DNA of 64,000 nucleotides from Trichaptum fuscoviolaceum (Eukaryota > Basidiomycota > Agaricomycetes > Hymenochaetales > Trichaptaceae), in assembly GCA_910574455.1 (NCBI GenBank), contig CAJSYZ010000009.1, positions 496,001-560,000 on the forward strand. Reading direction: 5' to 3'. The notes beneath the pieces were generated by a model. That model was not told where the DNA came from and did not search any database. It saw only the letters and a list, made by a program, of their open reading frames with translations. Positions 47,662 through 57,568 of this stretch are shown here, piece by piece. The stretch's first letter is position 1. Each line of letters begins with the position of its first letter. The translations under genes and the position numbers were made by a program.

Positions 47662-48010
47662 GATAATAGTGACTGGTAAAAGGAACCCCACCATTTGAAC
47701 TTGCTGCTGCTGAGATTAAGTCATAAGGACTGATTTTTTATGACAACTCCGCCACTACTAACATTCAGAATTTGTTGCACAAACAGGAAAAGATGAAAAG
47801 CTTGCTGTAACCATTATGGCTTGTTACGTACACCAGAGAGTTCACTGCCACCCGAGATTCATCACCTACTGTCTTAAAGGATAAAATGTAGTGGAAAGGT
47901 GATGAAAACAAGAGCCAATTAACATCCAGAAGCTGCTACTGTTAATAGAGAATCAGGAACATTTACATGTAGAGTGAAATTGATTGTAATTAAAAACTTG
48001 TCTTTCGTCA
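47662..48010. other. Spacer right of the mobile block
   Basis: AT-rich sequence without a gene. No repeat was found apart from the target duplication at its left border. Confidence 0.5.
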
Positions 48011-49061
48011 CTATCCGCGCTCGGCTTCGAAGACGTCCACGAAGAGCTTGATAACTTCTTCACCAACATCTTTCCACTTGCTTCCTTCCTCACTCAACCG
48101 AGACTGTAGAACATCGTCTCCGGTTAGCTCAAAGCGATCACCCGCCCATTTCCCTCGGCTGAGCTTAACATCATCGTTCTTACGGCCATAACCGAGGCTT
48201 AAGCTATCGTCGGATGACCAACAGATGTGGAGTAGTAGGATGGTGCCCATGACATCGTCAGAGTCGAATCTCTCCGCGGCTTTTGGGAGTTTAGTGGGTA
48301 TAGACTCGCGCCGGAAGTAAACTTGCTTCGAAAGGTTCCAAAGAACGGATATTTCCCTGGCTTCGTAGACAGGTTTTGACAAACGACGTCCGATAGATCC
48401 GATAGGGCTCTCCCAAGACCACTCGAGGTCCGCACTTAAACTGTGTTCTGAGTTGGGCTTTTCAAAGGTGCATGCCCAGCCATATAGTCCTACGCTGTCG
48501 CCATCGTCTACGGAGTCGTAGAATTCTTCATATTCGTCCCCCAGGTCCACCCTTCAGGAATGTCGTCTTCGTCGCAATAGTCTCCGACGCAAATGATGCG
48601 GTCACCTCTCCAGTTCGGAGATCCCATTAGTTGGTGGATGTGTTTCTCGCCTATGACCAAAAGCTGTGTGTTTGCGCATCCGAGCCGGAAAGCAGTCCAC
48701 GGGTCCTCGATATTGGAGAAGATCATGTCGATGATCTCTTTCGGGAGCTCAAGATAACCGAGACTATGTGGAGTTGCCTTCTTTTTGGGAACACTAAGGG
48801 GGTAAAAAAAGTAAATGTTGGTGCGCTCGTAGGGACGGTAGAATTGGCAGACCCGAAATTATACATGATCTCCTTGACTGACTTCCACTTTGCTTCGCGT
48901 AACTGAGAGTAAAGTTCAGATCCAATACCTCTGTAAATAGTTTCGCCGAGCTTCGCAGTCGAAATCGCTTCTTGTTTGTCTATATCCGCGCTGCAAAGAT
49001 TAAGGAAAAGCCTTCACAATAAGAGGTCAGAATCGACGTACATCATCCAATATTGACCCAT
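48011..49061 (-). pseudogene. MGQYW-type F-box-like gene, copy B (frameshifted)
   Basis: This is the paralog of the gene at 13254-14293, read on the minus strand from 49061. It has the same two introns: MGQYWMI joins to ADIDKQEAISTAKLGE, and a TTTTTTTACCCCCTTAG acceptor precedes VPKKKATPHSLGYLELPKE. The F-box-like motif and GEKHIHQLMGSPNWRGD are conserved. After DEDDIPEG one base is missing (around 48545), so the coding frame moves. The second half (DLGDEYEEFYDSV to EAERG, stop 48011) is intact only in another frame. Apart from this it is very similar to copy A. Unless the missing base is an assembly error, the protein would be truncated. Confidence 0.72.
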
Positions 49062-50155
49062 CGTTTCTGGAGAAACGAGAAAGATGTTTGGTGGTTCTGT
49101 TGGTCTTCAACTTGAAGTCACTACCTTCCTTTTTATCATTTATGTATTAAGTAACACTGTTCAGGGCAGGTCGATACGCGTCTTCAAGTTCAAGTTCAGA
49201 GCTTGAATACACCACTCGCACTAACGAACCATTGTGATCGGTTTACTATCTGTAAAATCAATCCCAGAGTGAACTGTTTTCTTCTCCTCCTCATCCCATC
49301 CGTAAGCTAATATCGATTCCGCAGGTTGAGGGAAATTTCTCCTATTCCGGAAGCACTTCACGTCCGGAGTTCAAACGTCAGGCAAGGCAAAGGGGTCGAA
49401 ATTTCAAAATCCTAGGACAGAGGCTCTCGAGAAATCGCTCACGGATCTAATATGTCAAAGGAATGTGCCATAACACGCCCATCCTCCAACATCGGCATCG
49501 GATCTTCGGTTCAGCCGGTACCGGCCTGGGCAAGGCTGAACACTGCTGCCATTCTCCGTGGTTCGGGCGAGAACAAATTGGCTTCGTGTGAGTTCACTGC
49601 AAATTTTGAGGCTCTTCTCATTTATACAAGTATAGTCTATAGATGACCTTCTTTCTGCGAGCGTTGCTGACGGATTCTTATATCATCAAGTGGAAGATTC
49701 GAATCCTTCAGAAGATGACAGCAGTGGCATCTCAGGCAACAAGTTCACTCCAATTTTATTTATGTTCTGGTCCGTGCCCAGCGAGTACCTAGGCCCTCTT
49801 GCTGAGCAGTCCACTGGCCACGCTTCTGTCTCCTTGCATCTCGTGTGCGAAGGTACTGTCCTAGAAAGACTATAACTCTCGCACCTTGCTAACTTTAAAT
49901 CATAGAAGAAAACGCACATTTGCAATAAGAAGCGAGTAAAGCGCGAAAGAACACAACAGAGCCGGATGGACCACCGCTTCACGACATAATTAGGTTCTGG
50001 ATGCTTTGAAAGACAGTTTTCCCCCAGAAACCAGATTCCCTTGATCGACCGCTAGGACTTAAAAGGATGCTTTGGATAGACCTCCCTCAACACCAGTGGT
50101 GAAAGAAGAGGCTCTTGCTTGCGCCTCACACTTTACCCGCTGAAGTTGTTTCAAG
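49062..50155. other. Region between F-box-like copy B and lipase copy B
   Basis: No gene could be supported. The right end shares promoter-like sequence with lipase copy A (CTTAAAAGGATGCTTTGG near 50065), where copy A has CTTATAAAGGCTGCTTTGG. Both genes transcribe away from this region. Confidence 0.5.
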
Positions 50156-51513
50156 ATGCTGCATCTGCTCGTAGCCACAGTCGCTCTCTATCTCTTCAGC
50201 TTGGCCTACTCATCACCATTGAGTGCAACCCGTCGCCAGTCAATCACAGCACTCTCAGCGCCTCAAATTGAGACATTTAAGCCGTTCACGTTCTTTGCTA
50301 GTGCGGCGTACTGTAATCCCGACACAACCATCCACTGGTCGTGCGGAGGTGAGGAACCTTTGAATTGCAGTTCCGTGTCCACGGACTGACATACTACTTA
50401 ACACATGTTCTTAATAGCAAACTGTGACGCAAATCCGGGATTCCTACCGACAGCCTCAGGGGGAGATGGGACAGACACTATGTTTTGTAGGTAAACCTCT
50501 AATGTATCGGAACATATAGGACAAAGTATACTTTTTCTCCGATTGGCGGGACCTCGACTGCCGCAAATCCGCTCAGCCAAATGTTTCTCTTGCCAGTGTC
50601 CAGCTGACTTTCGTGAAGTGTATTCTTAACAACACTTAACCTTTCTTCCTTTTCCCTAATAAGCATCAGATTGATAGTGTATGCTAAATTTGGTCTTGAT
50701 CGACAGGGTATGTCGGCTTTGACCCTTCGCTAAACACTGTGATCGTTGCGCATCAAGGAACAAATACGTCCTCACTGTGAGTTTCTATCATGAACGGTGA
50801 TGCACCAAAAGCGGTTAACATTACCATACAGTCTTTCCGACCTTACAGATCTCGACATCGCGATGGAGAACCTGGATTCCACTCTTTTCCCGGGTGTAAG
50901 CTCTTCTGTTCAAGTCCACTCGGGCTTCGCAAATGAGCAGACACTGTGAGCGTCATTGCTGCATAAGCTTATCCTCTCAGAGATACTCATGTCCATTATT
51001 ATGCAGCACCGCAACTATAATCCTCATCGCGGTTCAACAGACATTGAACGCTCATCCCGGCTCGGCCGTTACTGTTGTCGGGCATTCCCTCGGTGCAGCT
51101 ATCTCTCTCCTCGACACAGTCTTTCTTCAGTTACAACTTCCTTCCTCAACGCCCCTTCGTATGATTGGCTACGGTTTGCCGCGCGTTGGCAACCAGGACT
51201 TCGCAGACTATGTCGATCAGCATATCACGAGCCTGGGTGGTGGAGCTGGCCTCGTCCGTATCAATAATATGGAAGACCCCGTTCCGATCTTGCCGGGGAT
51301 GTTCGAAATTCATATACAGGACTCGGGAGCTTGGGATTCTTGTCCTGGTCAGTGCTTCTGAATATAGAGAACGCCATGCGTCTTAATACAATATATCTGT
51401 CAGGTCAAGATAACGAGTCAGACCTCTGCATCGTAGGAGACGTTCCGAATATATTTGAGTCGGATGAGTCGAATCACGATGGCCCGTATGATGGTGTTGA
51501 AATGGGGTGTTGA
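50156..51513 (+). CDS. Secreted class 3 lipase, copy B (8 codons missing near the active site)
   Basis: A multi-exon plus-strand gene starts at 50156 with a signal peptide (MLHLLVATVALYLFSLAYSS) and the same blocks as copy A: FTFFASAAYC, GFLPTASGGDGTDT, YVGFDPSLNTVIVAHQGT. The nucleophile elbow VVGHSLGAAIS is near 51080, followed by YGLPRVGNQDFADYVD, MEDPVPILPG, and the probable catalytic histidine in SNHDGPYDGVEMGC (stop 51513). Relative to copy A, 24 bases are gone after PGMF, so the conserved LGFHHPSG is missing and PGMF joins directly to EIHI. The frame stays open, so a protein can be made, but folding or activity may suffer. It would be secreted and act on lipid or aromatic esters if active. 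Confidence 0.8.
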
Positions 51514-52092
51514 TCTGCTCTTGGGTGTGGGTATTACGTTTGCCGCCGTACGCTATATTCATGTTGACGTTGGAATGTTGTCTCCAGATCTTCATGGCTG
51601 CAAGAAAAGGGCTGTATGTAGATAGTAATGATTCGGGTGAGGTCCCTAGGGCCAGCCCACCCTCTGCGGCAGTCAACAGCAAAGTCCCCTTACTATCTAT
51701 TGATGCTCAACGTGATCACTACGGTAGCCAACACGATATGGATTTCAGAGCAAGTAGGCGGAAAATCATCAGAAGTCACCGAATCATTAAGTGATTCCCA
51801 ATTTGAAGTTGCATAGCGATTTGCTACCCACTCTACATGTAGTAGTATGACCTTGCAACATATGAAGTCCAGTGCTCGGGCCTTGAATCTCCGTTCGCCG
51901 AAAGAGTTATATCACCTGAAGAAATACATATTGGGATCTAATTATCTGTTTGCCCAGCTTGAGAGCCATGGTCAATGAATAGGTGGGACCGAACTTGAAG
52001 CTTGGCAGCGTTTTTATTGCCAGACCGTGTCACTACGGGGCTGCCTCAATTTGGTGCTAATGAGTAATTGGTATGGAAAGAATTCCCTTAAG

Positions 52093-52305
52093 TAGACTTT
52101 GGTGTGCAGGGTCTACCCGCAAATGGAGCTAGTGTGAAGGGCTCATCCGAAATTAGAAAGGAGTATCCGAGATAGGCAAAGGAGACATACAAAAAGGAAT
52201 TTTGGTGTGAAGGGTTTACCCATAAGTGGATTTTGGTGTGAAGAGCTCGATCCATAAAGGGACTTTGGTGTAAAGGGTCTACCCATAAATGGATTTTGGA
52301 GCACA
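52093..52305. repeat. Degenerate minisatellite, unit around TTTTGGTGTGAAGGGTTTACCC
   Basis: Several imperfect units of roughly 30 bases share the core TTGGTGTGAAGGGTCTACCC followed by ATAAATGGA-like sequence. Units differ by substitutions and small indels. Confidence 0.75.
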
Positions 52306-52429
52306 AAAAGGGCAATTATAAGGCACATGTGTCGTCACATAGACTATAAGTATACAGTACATATTATGTCTATTGCTATTTCGGAGTGGCTGTGGTTTGT
52401 TGTGCAGGGGTCTTGGACAAATAAAGAAA

Positions 52430-52525
52430 TGGTATGAAAAGGGTCTGGATCGAAATGGGAGAATGGTGAAGAGTCTAGGACGAAATGAGAGAATGGTGTG
52501 AAGGGTCTAGGACGAAATGGTTAAA
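52430..52525. repeat. Second degenerate minisatellite, unit around GTGTGAAGGGTCTAGGACG
   Basis: Three imperfect units of about 31 bases (AATGGTGTGAAGGGTCTAGG, then ACGAAATGRGAG). The core is related to the array at 52093-52305. Confidence 0.72.
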
Positions 52526-52553
52526 TGCTGTGCAGAACAAACCAAAACGAAGA

Positions 52554-52635
52554 TTGGTGTGCGGGATTCGGCACTGGCAGGCCTGTAATTGGCTGGCAAG
52601 GGACACTGCCACGAAACTCTGCCAGTGCACACCAA
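52554..52635. repeat. Imperfect hairpin with TTGGTGTGC and CACTGGCA arms
   Basis: TTGGTGTGC..GCACTGGCAG on the left pairs with CTGCCAGTGCACACCAA on the right. It directly follows the second minisatellite. A further TGCCAGTG lies at 52661. Confidence 0.6.
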
Positions 52636-52712
52636 AATGTACGGGCCCGGGCCCGTTCTTTGCCAGTGTCACGGTCACGGTTTAAGTGCTAGCTCAACCT
52701 CAACGTGACTTA

Positions 52713-52862
52713 GGGCCTGCTCGGATCCAGCGGTAGTGCGGCGACAGATAGCCTTTTAAGGAAATTGACGGGCGGTAGTCAAGGCCAAGACCGGCCTACT
52801 GAATTGAAAAATACCTTGTTCCATCCCGCCAGCTCACGCTACCGCCGGATCCGAGCAGGCCC
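52713..52862. mobile_element. 150-bp PIF/Harbinger-type MITE
   Basis: Inverted ends GGGCCTGCTCGGATCC (left) and GGATCCGAGCAGGCCC (right) extend over about 24 bases with one mismatch. The flanks are TTA on both sides (52710-52712 and 52863-52865). Termini beginning GGGCCTG with a TTA target duplication are typical of PIF/Harbinger (Tourist-like) elements. No coding capacity. Confidence 0.88.
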
Positions 52863-53490
52863 TTATTTGCCGTCATTTCAACCCTCGTCCGTTTCTAACA
52901 CATTGGTTTTTGGCTTTACTTCAACCTGTTGTTCAATTCTCGAGGGTTCTGCTCATTCACTATTCTGCAAATCGTTTCCTCGAAGGAATGCGCGTTCTGT
53001 TCTCACTTTCGAGTCATTGTACTTTTCGTCCCTCTGACTCAGCTAGTACACCAGCGTTGACCTCATAGATCTATACCCAAGAATACTCTCGGAACTCTAC
53101 AGAGCCTTTAAGTCTGGCCTATTTGGATGCTGATAGGCAGAATATCACAGTACTCTATAATTTGGAATCCATCACATGTCGAGGAACCTGTAGGTACTCT
53201 TGCGAGCATCTTCATTCCGACATACAGTACAACTCATAATAGTAGACCACGGGACGGAGGGTTCATGTTTCAAGAATGAACATAACAAATCTCGGGCGCG
53301 GGCCTACAAACTACAGATGCGTTACTACCTCATCCACATGTCCCACTCGCCTCAAGTCTAAGGAATCGATGCCTCCGCTCGGGATATGTCGTCCCGCATC
53401 TGGATAATCATCCTTTCAAGTCATTCTCGAAGCTCAATAAATTTCTCCCGGAAAGGCCGCCCATTTTTGGCCCTACGCATCCTCACTACT

Positions 53491-55011
53491 ATGACAGGCT
53501 TACTCTCAAGCTTCAAAATGCCGCGCTCAAATGTCATCCGTGCAACCATTCTCACCACGGGTGCCGTCGTGGTCGCTCTCCTCATAGCTGCACGAAGGCA
53601 TGGAGAAACCGAGGTAGCTGAGGTCGCTGAGATTGCATCCGTTGCTTCCATTGCGAGTTTCGAGGGTGACCCATGGCATCAAAGAGCTTTGAGAAAGCAA
53701 TCCCCCATCAAGAAACCACAGCTGGACCTGCCAAACCTTGAGAATATGTCGCAGATGATGGCCGGAGCTTCTGGAGCAATCTTGAAGTTTGGAAATCCCG
53801 GTGAGTCCCATGAAGATCGTCCCTTACAACTTACACTAATCATATCTCATGTTACACTATCATATAACTGATAGGCCCGATAAACGATTTTCTGGTCCGC
53901 AAAGCGTATGTCACAGCGTATGATAGACGGCTACGACATCCGGCATGGGTGAGTATCGCAGCCTGTTTATTTTCCTTGGGAGCTGCAAATGACTGGTTCA
54001 TGTCAAGGGTGCCGAGCATTTAACTTCATCGTCCTTAGGTCGCGCTCACTCGGACATCCACGGCGACGACGATGACCCTGCGAATGAAGATAACGAGGAT
54101 GAAGATAACGAAGACGAAATGCATGCCGACGCTGAAAGGGGAGTTCGTAGCAGGTCTAATTTCCGTCCGGATGTGTCCATACCAGTTGCATTCCGTTCGC
54201 AACTGAGAGATTACTTCCGCAGTGGATATGACAGAGGGCACATGTGAGTATAGCGCAGAGCCGATGGATTCATTGCTTACGAGCAGCTATGTAGGGTGCC
54301 TGCCGGAGATGCCGCAATGTCCCAGGTTAGTCCAGTGCAAGTAATAGCTTACTATATGATTTTGATTAATCTCGAAATATTAGGAAGCAATGGATGAGAC
54401 ATTCCTACTCTCAAATATGGCCCCGCAAGTTGGCAGGGGATTCAACAGAGACTACTGGAAATATCTCGAGGAGTGGTGCCGCGATCTGACAAGCACTTTT
54501 CAAGATGTCTTCATATTCACCATTCCTCTTTACTTACCGTCGAAGGATTTGGACGGCAAGTGGAGAGTGGTACGTCAATTTGCCGACTCAGCGATCATCA
54601 GCTAAGGTTTAAATGTGTTTATGTAGAAGTATGAAGTGATTGGCAATCCTCCTAATGTTGCCGTACCTACGCACTTCGCAAAGGTTATTCTCACTTCTCA
54701 TCCTTCATCATCAAATTCAGATGTACGGGAGATCTCAACCGGAGCATTCGTTCTTCCAAATGACGTGATAAATAACGATAAGCCGCTAGAAGACTTTGTA
54801 GCTCCGAGTATGCTCCTCTACATCCGTGCGAATGATTACTGACATTAATCTATTTGTAGTTGAAACGGTAGAGCGCGCAGCTGGTCTTACGCTCTTCACT
54901 GAATCTGTGAAAAGTTCATCAAAGCCAATATGCCAAGCGACTAAATGCAGTCTTTTTGTACGACGGGGGAGAACAAGGGCCTCGCCTCGCAGGACAAACT
55001 CAGCGCCATAA
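53491..55011 (+). CDS. nuc1: Mitochondrial DNA/RNA non-specific endonuclease (NUC1/EndoG)
   Basis: About six exons on the plus strand. The start is the ATG at 53491 or 53518 (MPRSNVIRATIL); both give a basic, hydrophobic N-terminus fit for mitochondrial import or a membrane anchor. Family blocks follow: FGNPGPINDFLVRKAYVTAY, DRRLRHPAW, then after an unusually acidic insertion (PANEDNEDEDNEDE, near 54090) FRSQLRDYFRSG. The catalytic DRGHM (54230-54244) is next, then VPAGDAAMSQEAMDETFLLS, NMAPQVGRGFNRDYWKYLEE, and the C-terminal TKCSLFVRR. The histidine of DRGHM and the metal-binding asparagine region (NMAPQ..FNRDYW) are conserved. NUC1/EndoG degrades DNA and RNA in mitochondria and in regulated cell death. 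The end at 55011 follows the last homologous block and is moderately sure. Confidence 0.88.
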
Positions 55012-55172
55012 CGCATGTGTATACTACATAGTAGTGGTCTTTTGATTCACCCAGAAATCCATGCAGTCACTGAACTGAATCCGTTTACGTTCGTAGCTGT
55101 GATTATCTGGAACTATCCTTATGCCGTATACAGCGACATCAGGTGCATAATTTGTTCGTGATGCGTGTTTTC

Positions 55173-55385
55173 CTAGTACATAATGCGAGTGATCGCGTTA
55201 TTACTCCTTCGCTGAAACACCGTTAACCTAATATCGATACTCCGACGTTTGATATTCGTGGCTTGGTCATTCTTTACTTTATCGTGCTCTACTATATCGT
55301 TGCCAAAGGGGCATGGACCGCATGTTTTTGTCGCGCATGGACTTTCAAGGTAATAGTCTGGCGAGAATTTCATTTCAGCATTCAA
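55173..55385 (-). pseudogene. Short fragment resembling the kinase-like tail
   Basis: A minus-strand stretch with NDQATNIKRRSIDIRL resembles QATNSDATDIKCRIIELS from the tail of the kinase-like gene at 55551-56561. No start or other domain is present. It may be a duplicated end or chance similarity. Confidence 0.35.
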
Positions 55386-55550
55386 GATTGATAATTGGCT
55401 TTGCTTCGCCTTACAGTAACCTACCGAACTAGATCACCTGAAGTGATCGACTGGACATCTTTCACAAAGTTTGACTCACTATGCTATTCTGAATAGGTTA
55501 CATAAAAATTATTGATTTATCGCAGTTAATGCCTCTTCGGATAAGTACTA

Positions 55551-56561
55551 TTAGACATACTGGCCAATGGGATATCCGGATCGAGCGCTATTTATCAACC
55601 TCTCGAGATAGGACTTGTTCATGAAATTAAGACGCTTTATGGTGCTACTTGTCTTCATAGATAATTCGATAATTCGGCATTTTATATCAGTGGCATCGCT
55701 ATTAGTGGCTTGGCCCGGATCGTTGGATTCGCTCCTCGCCATATTATTGTCTTGAAGAGAAGGACTCATTCGCACATGCGCCTTCAAGATATTCTCGTGC
55801 TTGATGTCATTATGAAGAATCCCCAACTCATGTAGCTTGCCATTCATAAACTTCTTTCCTGTATGCAGATCACGGTTCAGCCCTTGCTTTCTCTCATCAA
55901 CCAAGCGAGTTCACATACGATATATGTTTAGGAGTGCGTTTATCCATTGGCCAGTTCTTGCCTCCCTCCGGAAGGTAGGGCTTACCAAGCTCTTCCAAAA
56001 TCAATACAACAACTGTATTGTGTTGTTCTGTCTCATCGCCGAGTTCCCGAACCAAATCACTGTATTGATCCCTGAAATTTCCGTTTTGTTCGAGGGCGTC
56101 CTGTTCCACCTCCGGGACCTCCTAATAATGGTCATCTTTCCCTTCGGACTCCTGATAAAGTTGAACCACTCAGTTGATCTCTATAACGTGGTCTTATGGT
56201 AAACGCTCCTCTTCCAACCTTCTGCCCTGGGCAGAAATACTTGACCGGGAATCTTAGGTATGTGAGCAGAGTAGAGACCATAGCACCATGGTATGGCCAC
56301 GCCTTGGATAGACTGCATCTCTTCGTAGAACCAAGCTTCCCTAAGAAGCCATTTATTATAATCTTGTCGACCGATCTTTGCGACCAACGGCGGTAGAGAT
56401 GCATTCGGTGCATCCGAGGCCAGTCCCTCAGGCTCTACTCTAAAGACGATTCCTGATCGTTCGAGCCCGATGCATTCCCAAAGTCTCAGTTTCGGGTTCG
56501 AGGGAAGGTCGTGATATATAGCGGAGTTTGGTGGTTGTGTACGTAGCTGACGCACGGGCAT
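55551..56561 (-). pseudogene. Fungal protein-kinase-like gene with an in-frame stop
   Basis: The minus strand from 56561 reads MPVRQLRTQPPNSAIYHDLP, then LPPLVAKIGRQDYNKWLLRE and FYEEMQSIQGVAIPWCYGLY, a kinase-like N-lobe of a family common in Agaricomycetes. After an intron, EINWVVQLYQESEGKDDHY meets a TAG stop near 56124. The same frame then continues EVPEVEQDALEQNGNFRDQY and HNTVVVLILEELGKPYLPEG. A later frame carries HELGILHNDIKHENIL, the catalytic-loop-like motif (HNDIKxEN), and ends at 55551. Because of the internal stop it is called a pseudogene, though a missed intron could rescue it. A second remnant of the same family lies at 37041-37400. Confidence 0.6.
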
Positions 56562-57568
56562 GCTGGTGAGGCAATTTTCCTGTGAGCTGATTTGTAATCC
56601 TTGGATTAGATTCTCAGGGAGAGGTGCGTGTTAGACAAAAGTCAGAGGTTTTTTCATCATGTTTTCACTTGAGAAGGCGGCATCCAAAACGAATGTTGCT
56701 GGTGGATCTACCTTAAAGGCACGGATATAAGAGGCTTTTGAAGTTGAAGCTGTCAAACTCACTGGACTTTCTGATGACTGCGGCATACTATAAAAATGTG
56801 GAGACGATCACAGGCGGTGCAAGCAGTTTGGATAATCCGTTCAGGTGTCATGAAGGCACGATGAACTTGAAGGAACGTTGCGTCTTCGAGGTTTCAAGAC
56901 GCAGATTCCAAAGTCTATCTGGAGCCGCCGGACTTTTAAATGCCGGTGCATGCATAATGTTTGGTAACCAATAGTAGTAGCTGAGAGTACTACTACTACA
57001 CATTCAAGTTGTGGTTCGGATTGTAATCGTGGGAATTTAGATACAATGTAAAAGCGTCTGCTTTCGAGAGCTATGAGAAATCTGTGGGATCCCGTATGAT
57101 TCCATCACTGGATTACATACATAAGGAGTAGATGAGTATCAAGCACTCACTTTGGTTAGCGCTATGAGCGAATTATTGCGCAAGCTTTCAGAAATCTTCT
57201 ATATATTTTTTTTGGCCAAGTGAAAAAAATGATAAAACAGATTTCCTTTCTGAATATCATCACGTATGAAACTTATGTGTGAAACTCACTAACTAACACT
57301 CCAAACTGTAGGCATTTGTTTTTTTCCCAAGTTTGAATGATATTGTGATAGTAAATCTCGAATAAAATGTGTTGTGTGATTTCAGTCCCAAAAGACAAGA
57401 TCACCATAACCATGCCCAGTTCCTACTCTCTGACACCAATGCCAATAGCCAGTGGTATGAGCTCTCTGAGCCCCACAGTTTCCTTATGAGTGCACATGTG
57501 AGTCCATCAAATACAAATCAAAAGACCAGACATGGTTAATCGGTAAATAATCGACGACCAGCCAGAGT
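56562..57568. other. Spacer without a gene
   Basis: No gene is supported. Around 56973-57001 TAGTAGTAG and TACTACTACTA form a small hairpin of the same simple sequence as at 404-456. Confidence 0.5.

Larger units (their letters stand above)
51514..53490. other. Gene-free stretch holding the small repeats
   Basis: Besides the minisatellites, the hairpin and the Harbinger-type MITE listed separately, no gene was recognised between lipase copy B and the nuclease gene. Open frames at 51507-51816 show no family motif. Confidence 0.45.

Noticed and set aside
52093..52525. Regular repeats considered as a CRISPR array
   Set aside because: The units are tandem and degenerate without unique spacers, and the genome is fungal.
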